33,578 bases of DNA, taken from NCBI GenBank assembly GCA_001804865.1, contig MHBK01000010.1:1-33578 (forward strand), read 5' to 3'. Of this stretch, positions 14,387 through 23,112 are shown piece by piece; within the stretch, counting starts at the first letter, position 1, and every line of letters begins with the position of its first letter. The stretch comes from Lentisphaerae bacterium GWF2_57_35. GTDB lineage: Bacteria; Verrucomicrobiota; Kiritimatiellia; CAIQIC01; GWF2-57-35. The position numbers were made by a program, and so were the translations under genes. The notes beneath the pieces were generated by a model. That model was not told the DNA's origin. It saw nothing but the letters and a program-made list of their open reading frames with translations, and did not search any database.

Positions 14387-16153
14387 TTAAAAATGCCAGA
14401 TATTCGAAACAAAAACCTGATGGATTTCCACGTCGGTATCCAGCCCGCTTTGGCCAGGAACAAGGCTGCCCATTACGTTGTCAGCCCACTTATATTCGTA
14501 GGCAACATCCAACATGCTTTTAAACGCCCCGTTGCCTATGGAAATTCCGGACCCCAGGCTGATGCTCCAGTATTCATCCGGCCGATCGATCGCCGGGCGT
14601 TGCTCCCAGCCTAGGCCGGCGCGCAATGGAATTTCCGTCCGCGAGAACAAAAGAAGGTATTCATGGCCCAAACGAATAGACCAACAATCATCCAGCGGAT
14701 GCTCGCCATGCAACGAGCCATCCAAGGGATTAACGGCCGGCGAGCCATCCGCTTGAAATAAGAAGTCGGACCAAAGCGTCTGGCTCACATCCAGCAAAGT
14801 ATAGGATTGATTGTTCCATTTCACGGCAGAGCCGGCGGACCAATAAAGAGGGAAATCGAATTTGACGTCTTTTGTGATTCTTTCTTCCGTCGATTGCCGA
14901 TCCAAGACCCTGGAACCGTCGGCATTATAGGTCGTCGATTCGCTTTTGATGGTCTTGGTCATGGAGGCATCCGCCGTCCAAGGCAAATCGACGGTGAAAC
15001 CAAGGTTCAGGAAGGTACAGGGCGCCCACAGGACTCCCAACGTGGCATTCCATCCAAAAAGATCGTTGATGTCGTTGTGCTCCTCGTACGCGCCATCCAC
15101 CTTATACTGCGTGCGCGAACTCGTATGAGTCGTTTCGGAAAAGGGCTCAATGGCGCCATCGCCGCTAAAGTCGAAATCAAAAGGATCGGGATTGCTGCCA
15201 TTAGGTTCGAAATGAGCCACCCCCGTGTATTCATACGAACCGGACGTGGTTCGAAGCGTCCTTACATCATTAATCGTTCCCGAATAACCTGAATAGCGGG
15301 CCTTGGTTTCGGAGGAAATACCACGGTCGAAAAGATACCCATCCTTATAAAAATTTACGGTGGCGCCCAAGGAAAGCTGCCGGGTCAGATCCACGGCCAT
15401 GGCCGGGCTGATCGCATCGACGATGCCTTCCTGATCAAAATCCAGCGAAGAAACAAGGTCCTGTTGAAGCAACTGCTGAAGCGAGGATTGGACGGTCGTG
15501 TTGAGATGCTCTTTTAACGTCATATCCACATGATCGCTACGATAGCGTTCGATCACCGTCTCATGAAATGTGTTCGCTTTGGATTGAGAAACAGATCGGC
15601 TTGAGCTCTGGCTCAAATCGGCCGTAAAACGCTGGTTGAAATCGTAAACCTCCTGATAATTCACCGAGTAAATCCAATTCCGCGTACGGCCCTGAACCGG
15701 ATACGCCAAGCTCAGATAATTGAGCTGAAAGCGGTCGAATCGATCCTCCCCCACGCGAAACGAACCGGACTCCGACTCGTGCGTTTGCCGCTCCGTCTTG
15801 AGCCGAAGAACATAGGAAACTTCTTTGGACTCGAGCTGGGTAAGCCCGCCAGGATTCCAGGAAGCCGCGGTCGCATCGTCCGCCAGCGCCGTGAAGGCTC
15901 CGGCCATACCTAACGCCCGCGCGCCCGAACCACTGGGCAGCGGAGCCGAAAAGATGGTCGGAGGAAGAAAGCTATCCGCACCAAAGAAAACCGGCGCCAC
16001 GAGATCGCCGGAAGGTCCGGCATGGGCGATATCGATCTCCACGGGTCCTCGGGGCGTGGCAATGGTCAACGTTTCCGCGAGTCCCTCGACCGTCATGTTG
16101 AGGCCGGCGAGAAGGCCTGCGCATAGAAGAGACGGGAGCCTGCTCCTGCGCAT
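14387..16153 (-). CDS. FadL/OmpP1-like outer-membrane beta-barrel protein
   Basis: About 588 residues. A signal peptide (RRSRLPSLLCAGLLAGLNMTVEG) is followed by SGARALGMAGAFTALADDATAASWNPGGL, the conserved N-terminal segment of the OmpP1/FadL/TodX family (also seen in PorV-like proteins). Alternating amphipathic strands run to the end, and the last residue is Phe, the outer-membrane assembly signal. Such barrels pass hydrophobic compounds or serve in secretion. The start at 16153 gives a normal signal peptide; in-frame ATGs at 16189, 16228 and 16231 would add 12-26 residues and none has a clear ribosome site. It diverges from the sigma-factor operon, which may control it. Confidence 0.75.
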   Translation of the reverse strand: MRRSRLPSLLCAGLLAGLNMTVEGLAETLTIATPRGPVEIDIAHAGPSGDLVAPVFFGADSFLPPTIFSAPLPSGSGARALGMAGAFTALADDATAASWNPGGLTQLESKEVSYVLRLKTERQTHESESGSFRVGEDRFDRFQLNYLSLAYPVQGRTRNWIYSVNYQEVYDFNQRFTADLSQSSSRSVSQSKANTFHETVIERYRSDHVDMTLKEHLNTTVQSSLQQLLQQDLVSSLDFDQEGIVDAISPAMAVDLTRQLSLGATVNFYKDGYLFDRGISSETKARYSGYSGTINDVRTLRTTSGSYEYTGVAHFEPNGSNPDPFDFDFSGDGAIEPFSETTHTSSRTQYKVDGAYEEHNDINDLFGWNATLGVLWAPCTFLNLGFTVDLPWTADASMTKTIKSESTTYNADGSRVLDRQSTEERITKDVKFDFPLYWSAGSAVKWNNQSYTLLDVSQTLWSDFLFQADGSPAVNPLDGSLHGEHPLDDCWSIRLGHEYLLLFSRTEIPLRAGLGWEQRPAIDRPDEYWSISLGSGISIGNGAFKSMLDVAYEYKWADNVMGSLVPGQSGLDTDVEIHQVFVSNIWHF

Positions 16154-16279
16154 AGGGCTTGCGCCAACTCTGGTTGGTTTCCGAGATCTCATTGAGGACC
16201 GGTATCCTGCGTTTTGCTGACGACTCATCATTGCTATGTTATGTCGCAACCCAGTTTTTTTTAGTTACTCCTCATATAT

Positions 16280-16285
16280 ATTATA
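16280..16285 (-). promoter_or_regulatory. Candidate -10 box of the outer-membrane barrel gene
   Basis: A perfect TATAAT is read on the minus strand, 127 bases upstream of the chosen ATG. No convincing -35 box precedes it. If the barrel gene is under the divergent ECF sigma factor, a different promoter should exist. Confidence 0.25.
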
Positions 16286-16321
16286 GACTTCCCGTGCAGA
16301 GAATAATAGAAGATTAACTTG

Positions 16322-17011
16322 ATGACACAGCACGATCAGCAGATTGAAACGCAACCCGCGCTGTCCGTCACGCCCGAGCAGTTGGCAGCTTTGATCCGGG
16401 GCGACGAACAAGCCTGGGATTCGTTTTTCTTCCTCGTCCGGCCGGTCGTGATGCGCGTCGCTTACTGGCCACGGTGGCATTTTGACCAAACCACCCGAAG
16501 CGAGGTGGCTCAACAAATTCTTGCCGAATTGCCGGTTTCGCTCAAAACCTACAAGGGCACGTGTTCCGTTTTCGCGTTTATCCGACGGATTGCCGTATAC
16601 AAGTGCGTCGATGAGGTTCGGCGACAGATTAAGGAACGCAAAACGATCGTCAGCCTGAAAAATCAGGATGAAGGCCATACCGAAGGCTCACCCATCGAAG
16701 AAATAAGCGATGGCCGGAAGGAATTCAATCCGGTGCAAGTCATCCTCCACGCGGAACTGTCGCGAACGATCGAAGAGGTCATTCAGTCGCTCGGAGAAGG
16801 CTGCGCCAAGCTGTTGACCTGGTTTTATTTCGATCAGTTTTCTTATAAAGAACTCGCCGCCAAAATGGGGATTTCCATTAACACCGTAAGTCCACGCCTT
16901 TCGAAATGTTACAAGAAAATGAGAAGGCGGATCGAAGAAAATCCTGTGTTAGGTAACTATTTCGGGCGCGTCGACGACTTTGCAGGCAGAGGGACCGAAA
17001 GTGAACGCTGA
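16322..17011 (+). CDS. ECF-type RNA polymerase sigma factor
   Basis: A 229-residue sigma-70-family protein with only regions 2 and 4. Region 2 lies at about 20-110 (AWDSFFFLVRPVVMRVAYW...TYKGTCSVFAFIRRIAVYKCVDEVRRQ). Region 4 lies at about 140-205 (IEEVIQSLGEGCAKLLTWFYFDQFSYKELAAKMGISINTVSPRLSKCYKKMR). It would direct polymerase to a small regulon. The ATG at 16322 follows a TTG at 16319 in the same frame. Its end overlaps the next gene by 11 bases, the usual layout of a sigma/anti-sigma pair. Confidence 0.85.
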   Translation: MTQHDQQIETQPALSVTPEQLAALIRGDEQAWDSFFFLVRPVVMRVAYWPRWHFDQTTRSEVAQQILAELPVSLKTYKGTCSVFAFIRRIAVYKCVDEVRRQIKERKTIVSLKNQDEGHTEGSPIEEISDGRKEFNPVQVILHAELSRTIEEVIQSLGEGCAKLLTWFYFDQFSYKELAAKMGISINTVSPRLSKCYKKMRRRIEENPVLGNYFGRVDDFAGRGTESER

Positions 17012-17759
17012 AGACATTCGAGACGAAAAAATCCTGCGATGGGCTCATGGCGAGATGACGCCGGACGAACAGCAGGCGTTCGCACAAGCGCTGCAAACGG
17101 ATCAAGCCTTGCGCCGCTCGATCGACGACGCCGAACAAGCGCACCGGCTTATGAAGCTGCTTGTAAGGAAGCCCGATGTGGAGAGCGAAGCCTTTGCGGA
17201 CACCGTCCTTCAGCATATTGATGCCGATCCGTTCACCCTTGCTGACGATCTGAATTCCGCCCCCAACCCTCTTCGATTCCGCCCAACTCGAAGAGTCCTG
17301 CGAAACCGTGTCCTCGCGGCGGCCCTGGCTGTCGCGGCCTGTCTGGCCATATTGTTGGGACCAGGCCTGGTTTTGAATCCTCTTGTCTGGGCTCCCGAAC
17401 GAATCATTAACGGCACTGCCTACCGGCATAACGGACTCCAAAGCCTTGGCTCGTTGACAGAAAAGAACGTTGAAGACGTCCTGACGGCTTTGAAAACAAC
17501 GGTTGATCGGTCCTACCGCCAAAGCAAGCCTTGGGCTTGGTGGCCCCGCCGCGAATGGACCCTTTTGGCCAGTATCCAGGAAATTCGCGCCGGGCGGCTG
17601 GCGCTGACCGTCGTCGCGACTTCCGCGCGCGCCCCCAGCCGCGAACAGGCCTGGACGGAGTACTATTTGGACATGGCCGAGTGCCGAGATTCCATAGCCG
17701 TTTTGGGCGAGCGCATTGGGCAGGAGCTTGGCCGGGAAGAGAACCATGCGACGCCATGA
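17001..17759 (+). CDS. Membrane anti-sigma-like protein
   Basis: About 252 residues, starting with GTG at 17001 after AGAGGGA (16989-16995). The cytoplasmic N-terminus (about 1-75: EKILRWAHGEMTPDEQQAFAQALQTD...) resembles anti-sigma domains, although no HxxxCxxC zinc motif is seen. One membrane span (about 103-120, LAAALAVAACLAILLG) separates it from a periplasmic domain with no recognised family. Position directly after, and overlapping, the ECF gene supports the anti-sigma call, which is an inference. It overlaps the next gene by 14 bases. Confidence 0.65.
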   Translation: MNAEDIRDEKILRWAHGEMTPDEQQAFAQALQTDQALRRSIDDAEQAHRLMKLLVRKPDVESEAFADTVLQHIDADPFTLADDLNSAPNPLRFRPTRRVLRNRVLAAALAVAACLAILLGPGLVLNPLVWAPERIINGTAYRHNGLQSLGSLTEKNVEDVLTALKTTVDRSYRQSKPWAWWPRREWTLLASIQEIRAGRLALTVVATSARAPSREQAWTEYYLDMAECRDSIAVLGERIGQELGREENHATP

Positions 17760-19815
17760 CAAAGATTTCCTCCACGTATCCGAAAATCGGCGCGTCTGGC
17801 TGAAGCCGTTTGCACTCAACCTGGTCGTGTGGATCTGTGCGGTCATAACGAGCAGTTGCCTTCGATCCAATCCACCGGAAACGGCCAACCCCGATCTGAA
17901 TCGTTATAACTGGTGGAATTATTATCGTCAGGGTCTCGCGGCGATGGAACAAAGCCGCTATGACGAAGCGCAAGAGCTGCTGGAAAGCGCTGTGGGAATC
18001 CGCCCCGGCGCGCGAACCATCTGCCGCCGCGATTCCTGGAAAGAACGCACCTACGGCCTTCACATGCAGGAAAATTATTTTCCCTACCGGGAGCTTGGGA
18101 TCTGCCGGTTTCATCAGGGGAACTTTGAGCAAGCGGAGCATTACCTTGAAGAGTCCCTCTCGCAGGAGCCTTCCGGCCGCGCCAAGTTTTATCTCAACCT
18201 CACGCGCCGCGAACGGCTGTCCAAGGCGCCCCCTCCTCCCCCGCAACTTCAATGGGCGGAAGGATCGACCAACTTGTGGACCCGAGAACGCATCCGGAAA
18301 GTTCAAGGCGCCGCCTCCGGTCCAGCCCGGGTGGCCAGAATTTCCATCGACAACGAACGACTTTTTTACGAATTGGCCGAGGAGCGCATCTCCTTTGACA
18401 AAACCGTGGAATTGGCGGCCGGGACCAATGTCATTCGCATCACGGCGGAAGACCTGCTGGGACGACAGGCGAACGCCGCGATAAACTGCATAGCGGATTG
18501 GACGCCCCCGTGCATCGTAATCGCGGAAGAACGTCGCGAGGGTCATCGACTCCTGCTGTCGGGCACATGCTACGATAATGAAGTCCTGGCCCATGTTCAG
18601 GCGGGGAATCGCGTGCTGTACGACCATGCGAACGGCAAGGACATCGGCGAGTTGTCCTTCAACCTTTCGATTCCGGACGCCGAAATGGCTTCCATCGTGG
18701 CGAAGGATATGGCCGGGAATCAAATCGAGTTCTTCGCCCGTGAAGACAAAACCAGCGTTGCTCTTCAATTCCAAAACGCCGCGCGTTTGGTCATGGAGGG
18801 CTCCGCCGCCGGACCGCTCGCCGGCGCTTCGGGATTCCAGGAGAAAGATCGCACGCAACCGGTGCTCCGCGTGACCGGCCAAGACAGCACCCTCTCCGTC
18901 TTTGAAGGCGAATATTACCTGGACGGCGAGGCCTCGGACGCGGGCGGTTTGGCTTCCATCCAGGTGAATGGCGAGGAATGGCTCCGGACACAAGATCGGG
19001 GCGCCAAACGAATGCGTTTTGCCGGGCGCCTGCCCTTGACGGGCACGAATGTCTTTTCTGTGCGGGCCTTGGACAGGGAAGGAAACGCGGTCGAAACCCG
19101 GGTGACGGTTTTGAAGAAACGGCCGGAATATCTGGACGAGACCTATCGTTTAAGAACCGTGTTGATGCCGGCGCGGGCGCCCGAAAAATCTTCCTGGATG
19201 CATACCGACCAGGTGGACGAACTGCTTAACCAGAGCATCGCGCGTCCCCCCATCCGATTTCGCCTTCTCGTCCGCGGCGAGGAGCTCAAAGCCGTCCTGC
19301 ACGAACAGGAGATCAGCGCCTCCGAATTGTCCGATATGGCCACGGCCCTGCGGATCGGAAAACTCATGCCGGCCGAGTTGGTTTTGTCCGGGACCGTATT
19401 CAACAACGGAGAGGGCGTAACCGTTTATCTGCGCGTCATCGACACCGAACAGAGGGAAGTGCTCTACGGGACGGATGTCTATAGCGACAAATCCTTGGAC
19501 GAGCTGCGCTATCAACTCGATGGCCTGGTGTCGAAGATCGAGCAGTTCTTCCCGCTGGTCGATACCCGCATCGCGGAATGCGACCGCAAAAAAGCCGTTC
19601 TCGCGGCCGGCTCGGGAGAAGGCGTCCATCCGGGCGCGAAGTTTCTGGCCCTCGATCCGAAATCGAGCTCGGGAACCGGGCAGGTTATCAAGGCCGGCAA
19701 GCAACCCGTCGAATTGCGCGTGCAAACGGTACAAGCCCATTCCAGCATGGCCGAAATTACTCCGGCCGGCGCCGAAAAGCTTTTGACGCCGGGTCTCAGG
19801 GCCGTCGCCAGATAA
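17746..19815 (+). CDS. Exported TPR/Ig/CsgG-like protein, possible lipoprotein
   Basis: A 689-residue protein. The N-terminus has a hydrophobic segment ending ITSSC (Cys38), an imperfect lipobox. TPR-like helices follow (about 50-150: GLAAMEQSRYDEAQELLESAVGI, FHQGNFEQAEHYLEESLSQEP), then two or more Ig-like/bacterial adhesion-type beta modules (about 175-460). The C-terminal domain (about 480-640) has the pattern of CsgG/FlgO-like periplasmic domains (MATALRIGKLMPAELVLSGTVFNNGEGVTVYLRVIDTE), and an SH3-like ending follows. It is the third gene of the sigma operon and the likely partner of the caspase protein, which carries a similar C-terminal region. Biochemical function unknown. Confidence 0.65.
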   Translation: MRRHDKDFLHVSENRRVWLKPFALNLVVWICAVITSSCLRSNPPETANPDLNRYNWWNYYRQGLAAMEQSRYDEAQELLESAVGIRPGARTICRRDSWKERTYGLHMQENYFPYRELGICRFHQGNFEQAEHYLEESLSQEPSGRAKFYLNLTRRERLSKAPPPPPQLQWAEGSTNLWTRERIRKVQGAASGPARVARISIDNERLFYELAEERISFDKTVELAAGTNVIRITAEDLLGRQANAAINCIADWTPPCIVIAEERREGHRLLLSGTCYDNEVLAHVQAGNRVLYDHANGKDIGELSFNLSIPDAEMASIVAKDMAGNQIEFFAREDKTSVALQFQNAARLVMEGSAAGPLAGASGFQEKDRTQPVLRVTGQDSTLSVFEGEYYLDGEASDAGGLASIQVNGEEWLRTQDRGAKRMRFAGRLPLTGTNVFSVRALDREGNAVETRVTVLKKRPEYLDETYRLRTVLMPARAPEKSSWMHTDQVDELLNQSIARPPIRFRLLVRGEELKAVLHEQEISASELSDMATALRIGKLMPAELVLSGTVFNNGEGVTVYLRVIDTEQREVLYGTDVYSDKSLDELRYQLDGLVSKIEQFFPLVDTRIAECDRKKAVLAAGSGEGVHPGAKFLALDPKSSSGTGQVIKAGKQPVELRVQTVQAHSSMAEITPAGAEKLLTPGLRAVAR

Positions 19816-19833
19816 ACGAGAAAGCGTGATCTT

Positions 19834-21762
19834 ATGAAAACAGCCTACAGAACAGCCACCCCCTGGCCATCGCGACTCGGGAGCGCCTTGCTGGCGCTCG
19901 TGGTCGCGGGATGGGTTCTCGCCGAGGAGGACCTTCGGTCTTCCGATCCTACCGGCTTGTCCTCGTATACCTCTGCAAATCTGATCCCCCGGTACAGCGC
20001 CATCGTCATCGGGATCAACAGCTATCGCGTTACGGGTGAAGAAGGCTGGGACCCTCTGACCACCGCCGAGCAAGATGCACAAGCCGTGGCCGCGGAATTG
20101 GAATCGCACTACGGCTTTAGCGTAACCCGCCTCATTGGATCCAGTGCAACACGCCAAGGCATCATGGGGGCTTTGGATCAGCTCAGCCTGTTAACCGAGC
20201 GGGACGCCGTCCTGGTTTATTATGCAGGTCATGGCTATTACGACAAAGATTTGGGAGAAGGCTTTTGGATTCCGTACGACGCCAAAAGCTCCATCGAAGG
20301 ACGCCCGGCCCGCGAGGATTGGATATGGAATTCCGTTTTGACGCGCATCCTGGGCGGCTCGAAAGCCCGTCATGTGCTGGTCGTCGCCGATTCTTGTTAT
20401 GGGGGCTCTCTTTTTCGCAGCCCTCCCGAAAGGGCCGGCAAGAACGCCGATAACACATGGTATGTCAGGGCGCTGTGCCATCCGTCGCGTTATTTGATCA
20501 CCAGCGGCGATTACGAACCGGTGCAGGATACCGGCGCCCGCCACAGCGTCTTTGCCCAGCTATTTCTTAACTTCCTTCGACATCATGACGGCGGAATTTT
20601 TGCCGCCTCGGAAATCGGGATGGCCCTGCGCAAAAGGGTCGGAGAAATAACGGGACAGATGGTGCGAATGGGTCCCCTGGCCGTCCCCACCCACGCCGGA
20701 GGAGAGTTCATCTTCGTAGCCAAGAATCGCTCCACAGCCGATCTGGCCAAGGCCCTGGACCAGCTTCTGGCGAATCCTGTTCCGATGCCGGACGATCAAG
20801 AACCTGCTGCCATCGGCAGCGAGAAACCGGATCTCATGGAAACGGCCATGTATGCCGCGTTGCTGGGCCGCCGAGGCGCCACCAACAGCGCCCGGCGAAT
20901 GATCGAGCAAATCGGCGACGCCGATGAAGGGGCGGATCTGCGCGATTCGCTGAATGCCTATTTATCCCCTGCACGCAGAGTTTCGTCTTATCAACAAGTC
21001 TTCGAAATCATGAATCGATTGAAGACCACGCTGAATTCCCGCACGAACAGCCCCCCGTTCGATGCCGCCATTCCACGGCCGCGCATCATAGCGCTCATGG
21101 ACGCGCCGGTCCCGCAAGGAGGAACGGAGGCCGAAGCGCAAGGGGATTTGTTGAGCGTCTGCCTTCTCTCGGAGCTGACCCAACAAGGCGGCGTGCGCAT
21201 CGTCGAGCGCGAGATCCTGGAAAACGTCCTGCAAGAATTGGAAATCAGCTCGACCGGACTTGGCGATCCGGAAACACGTTTGCAACTCCAACGTTTGATT
21301 CCTGCCGGCGGGTTGCTCTATCCGCGCGTACTGGGAACGGCCGGCGACCGGCTCGCATCCGTGCGGCTGGTGGATACCGAAACCGCTGAGGTGCTGTGGG
21401 CTGAAACGCAGACGTTTAACGGGCGAACCAACGTTCTGGAAACCAGCCGGCATTGGTCGGAGGCCTTGTTGCGGCGTCTGGCGGAAATACGTCCGCTGAA
21501 GGCGAAGGCCGCCCTCAAGGGGGAACAACTCACGGCGCCCTTGGGCGCAGCTCATCAGATCTTGCCCTCAATGAGCTTCTGGGTGGTGGACGAGGCGGAC
21601 AAAGACCTCCCCTCGCGGGAATTGAGCGAAAAGAATTACGGTCTCGCGCGTCTCATTCGTCCCGATGCCGGAGGAAGCACGTTTTCCGTAGCGTGGAAGC
21701 ATTACTCGCCGACCCAGACTTACTGGCTGGTTGAATGTCCGATGCAGAATAAAACGCCGTAA
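19834..21762 (+). CDS. Exported caspase-family (peptidase C14) protein with CsgG/FlgO-like C-terminus
   Basis: A 642-residue protein: signal peptide (about 10-30), caspase p20-like domain (about 52-285) with the catalytic dyad His133 in YYAGHGYYD and Cys188 in ADSCYGGSL, and acidic residues beside the Cys. A linker follows, then a C-terminal region (about 405-580) like CsgG/FlgO domains (LLSELTQQGGVRIVEREILENVLQELEIS). Bacterial caspases of this type are usually Arg/Lys- rather than Asp-specific. The protein should act in the periplasm or at the outer membrane. As the last gene of an ECF sigma operon it may cleave an envelope target, possibly the anti-sigma protein. That idea is speculation. 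Confidence 0.8.
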   Translation: MKTAYRTATPWPSRLGSALLALVVAGWVLAEEDLRSSDPTGLSSYTSANLIPRYSAIVIGINSYRVTGEEGWDPLTTAEQDAQAVAAELESHYGFSVTRLIGSSATRQGIMGALDQLSLLTERDAVLVYYAGHGYYDKDLGEGFWIPYDAKSSIEGRPAREDWIWNSVLTRILGGSKARHVLVVADSCYGGSLFRSPPERAGKNADNTWYVRALCHPSRYLITSGDYEPVQDTGARHSVFAQLFLNFLRHHDGGIFAASEIGMALRKRVGEITGQMVRMGPLAVPTHAGGEFIFVAKNRSTADLAKALDQLLANPVPMPDDQEPAAIGSEKPDLMETAMYAALLGRRGATNSARRMIEQIGDADEGADLRDSLNAYLSPARRVSSYQQVFEIMNRLKTTLNSRTNSPPFDAAIPRPRIIALMDAPVPQGGTEAEAQGDLLSVCLLSELTQQGGVRIVEREILENVLQELEISSTGLGDPETRLQLQRLIPAGGLLYPRVLGTAGDRLASVRLVDTETAEVLWAETQTFNGRTNVLETSRHWSEALLRRLAEIRPLKAKAALKGEQLTAPLGAAHQILPSMSFWVVDEADKDLPSRELSEKNYGLARLIRPDAGGSTFSVAWKHYSPTQTYWLVECPMQNKTP

Positions 21763-21786
21763 AAGCTCCCAGAGTTCCCCACGCGA

Positions 21787-22359
21787 TCAGGAGGCTTCCG
21801 GAGCCGGCTCATACCGGTGAACATATTGCTTAATGGACAGAACCTCGGCATAGGGCGTCGCTAAGGCCGCCATGAAAGCTGCATGAACGGATTGAGCGGC
21901 CACCTTTTGGCCATTGAATTCCAAATCTCGCGTCGCACACGCATCTTCCACTACCGTGCATTTAAACCCCATGTCGAAAGCCGCCCGCACGGTCGCGTCG
22001 ACGCACATATGAGACATGGCCCCGCCGATAACCAGGTGCTCTATGGAATCGTCGCCCAGGCACTCGGCCAGCATGGTTTCCCTGAAGCTATTGGGATAGT
22101 GCTTGATAAAAACCTGTTCCGGCGGCAAAGGCATTACGCAGGAATGAATCTCCATCCCACGCGTTTCCGGAAGAAAAAACGAGGCGCCCGGCCGGACGGC
22201 CATGTGTTGAATATGATAAATGGGACGGTGATGGTCCCTAAATCTCTGCAGGAGCGCGGCGGCGTTGAGCGCGGACGTCTCCATCCCTTCCAACGGCATA
22301 GCGCCGCCCGTAAAGTAATCGTTCTGTATGTCGATCAGCAAAAGTCCTGATTTCATCAT
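21787..22359 (-). CDS. Isochorismatase-family cysteine hydrolase
   Basis: About 190 residues with the Asp-Lys-Cys triad of the family: Asp10 (LLLIDIQNDY), Lys85 (FIKHYPNSF) and Cys118 (AMSHMCVDATVRAA), plus the preceding cis-peptide loop. Members hydrolyse amides or enol ethers (nicotinamidase, biuret hydrolase, isochorismatase). The YPNSF segment and overall pattern do not fix the substrate. The ATG at 22359 follows GGGGACC by five bases; an in-frame ATG at 22377 is an alternative. It is a single gene that converges on the caspase operon. Confidence 0.88.
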   Translation of the reverse strand: MMKSGLLLIDIQNDYFTGGAMPLEGMETSALNAAALLQRFRDHHRPIYHIQHMAVRPGASFFLPETRGMEIHSCVMPLPPEQVFIKHYPNSFRETMLAECLGDDSIEHLVIGGAMSHMCVDATVRAAFDMGFKCTVVEDACATRDLEFNGQKVAAQSVHAAFMAALATPYAEVLSIKQYVHRYEPAPEAS

Positions 22360-22582
22360 GATCCGGTCCCCATTCAAAAATTTTGGATAATAATCTAACC
22401 TTTATGACCCGCAAAGCCAACTGGAAGATGACTTCGGGCAACGGGTGCATCTTGACACGGCCCCTCCTCAACGTCTGGCACTGGAAAGAAACCACCAGCT
22501 TACGCCGGCGGCTACGTAGCCGCGATACATGAGGACCGTGAAGCTGTACCCCCCAAGCAAAAACGAGGACGATATTGGTTCT
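22360..22582. other. Intergenic region with a 16-bp palindrome
   Basis: The gap holds a perfect 16-bp palindrome (GCGGCTAC and its complement, 22508-22523) and no convincing gene. The CBS-kinase promoter lies just to its right. Confidence 0.4.
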
Positions 22583-22611
22583 TGTACTTCCAGGACGAAT
22601 GGCAGATAATA
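22583..22611 (+). promoter_or_regulatory. Candidate promoter of the CBS-sensor kinase operon
   Basis: TTGTAC (22583-22588), 17-bp spacer, GATAAT (22606-22611). The -10 matches at five of six positions. Transcription would begin near 22618, leaving about 20 nt before the CBS gene ATG, which includes its ribosome site. Confidence 0.45.
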
Positions 22612-22640
22612 TGGTCATCAAAATACGGGAGGTCCCCAGA

Positions 22641-23075
22641 ATGAGCACCGTTGGAAAATTGTTGAGCATCAAGGGCGTCGACGTACTAACAACCCATCCG
22701 GAAGAAACCGTTTTTGCCGCCATAGGCCGAATGGCTGAAAAGGGCGCCGGATCGTTGATGGTGGTCGATGCGGAAGGCAAGTTGGTAGGCGTCGTCTCGG
22801 AGCGCGACTGCGTCCGCAAGGTTGTACTGAAAGAAAAGAATCCCAAGACCACCCTGGTCAAAGAGATCATGTCCACGGCCCTTACCGTGGTCAGCCCGTC
22901 AACCGCCATTGAAGAATGCATGGCGCTCATGACGCAAAAGCGCATCCGACATCTTCCCGTGCTGGAAAAGAACCAACTGATGGGCGTCATCTCCATTGGC
23001 GATGTGGTCAAGTTCATGGTGTCGGAGAAGGACTTCATCATCAAAAATCTGGAGCAATACATCTTTGGCGCCTGA
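22641..23075 (+). CDS. Tandem CBS-domain protein
   Basis: A 144-residue cytosolic protein made only of two CBS motifs (about 8-65 and 75-132), each ending in the typical GVVSERD / GVISIGDVV. CBS pairs bind adenine nucleotides or related ligands and report energy state. The ATG at 22641 has GGGAGGT seven bases upstream; an open frame continues upstream but lacks this. It stands directly before a sensor kinase gene in the same direction, so the two are probably co-transcribed and may share a signal. Confidence 0.85.
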   Translation: MSTVGKLLSIKGVDVLTTHPEETVFAAIGRMAEKGAGSLMVVDAEGKLVGVVSERDCVRKVVLKEKNPKTTLVKEIMSTALTVVSPSTAIEECMALMTQKRIRHLPVLEKNQLMGVISIGDVVKFMVSEKDFIIKNLEQYIFGA

Positions 23076-23112
23076 GGCTCTCCCGTCCACGAGAGGACGG
23101 CTTCTGTACCCT

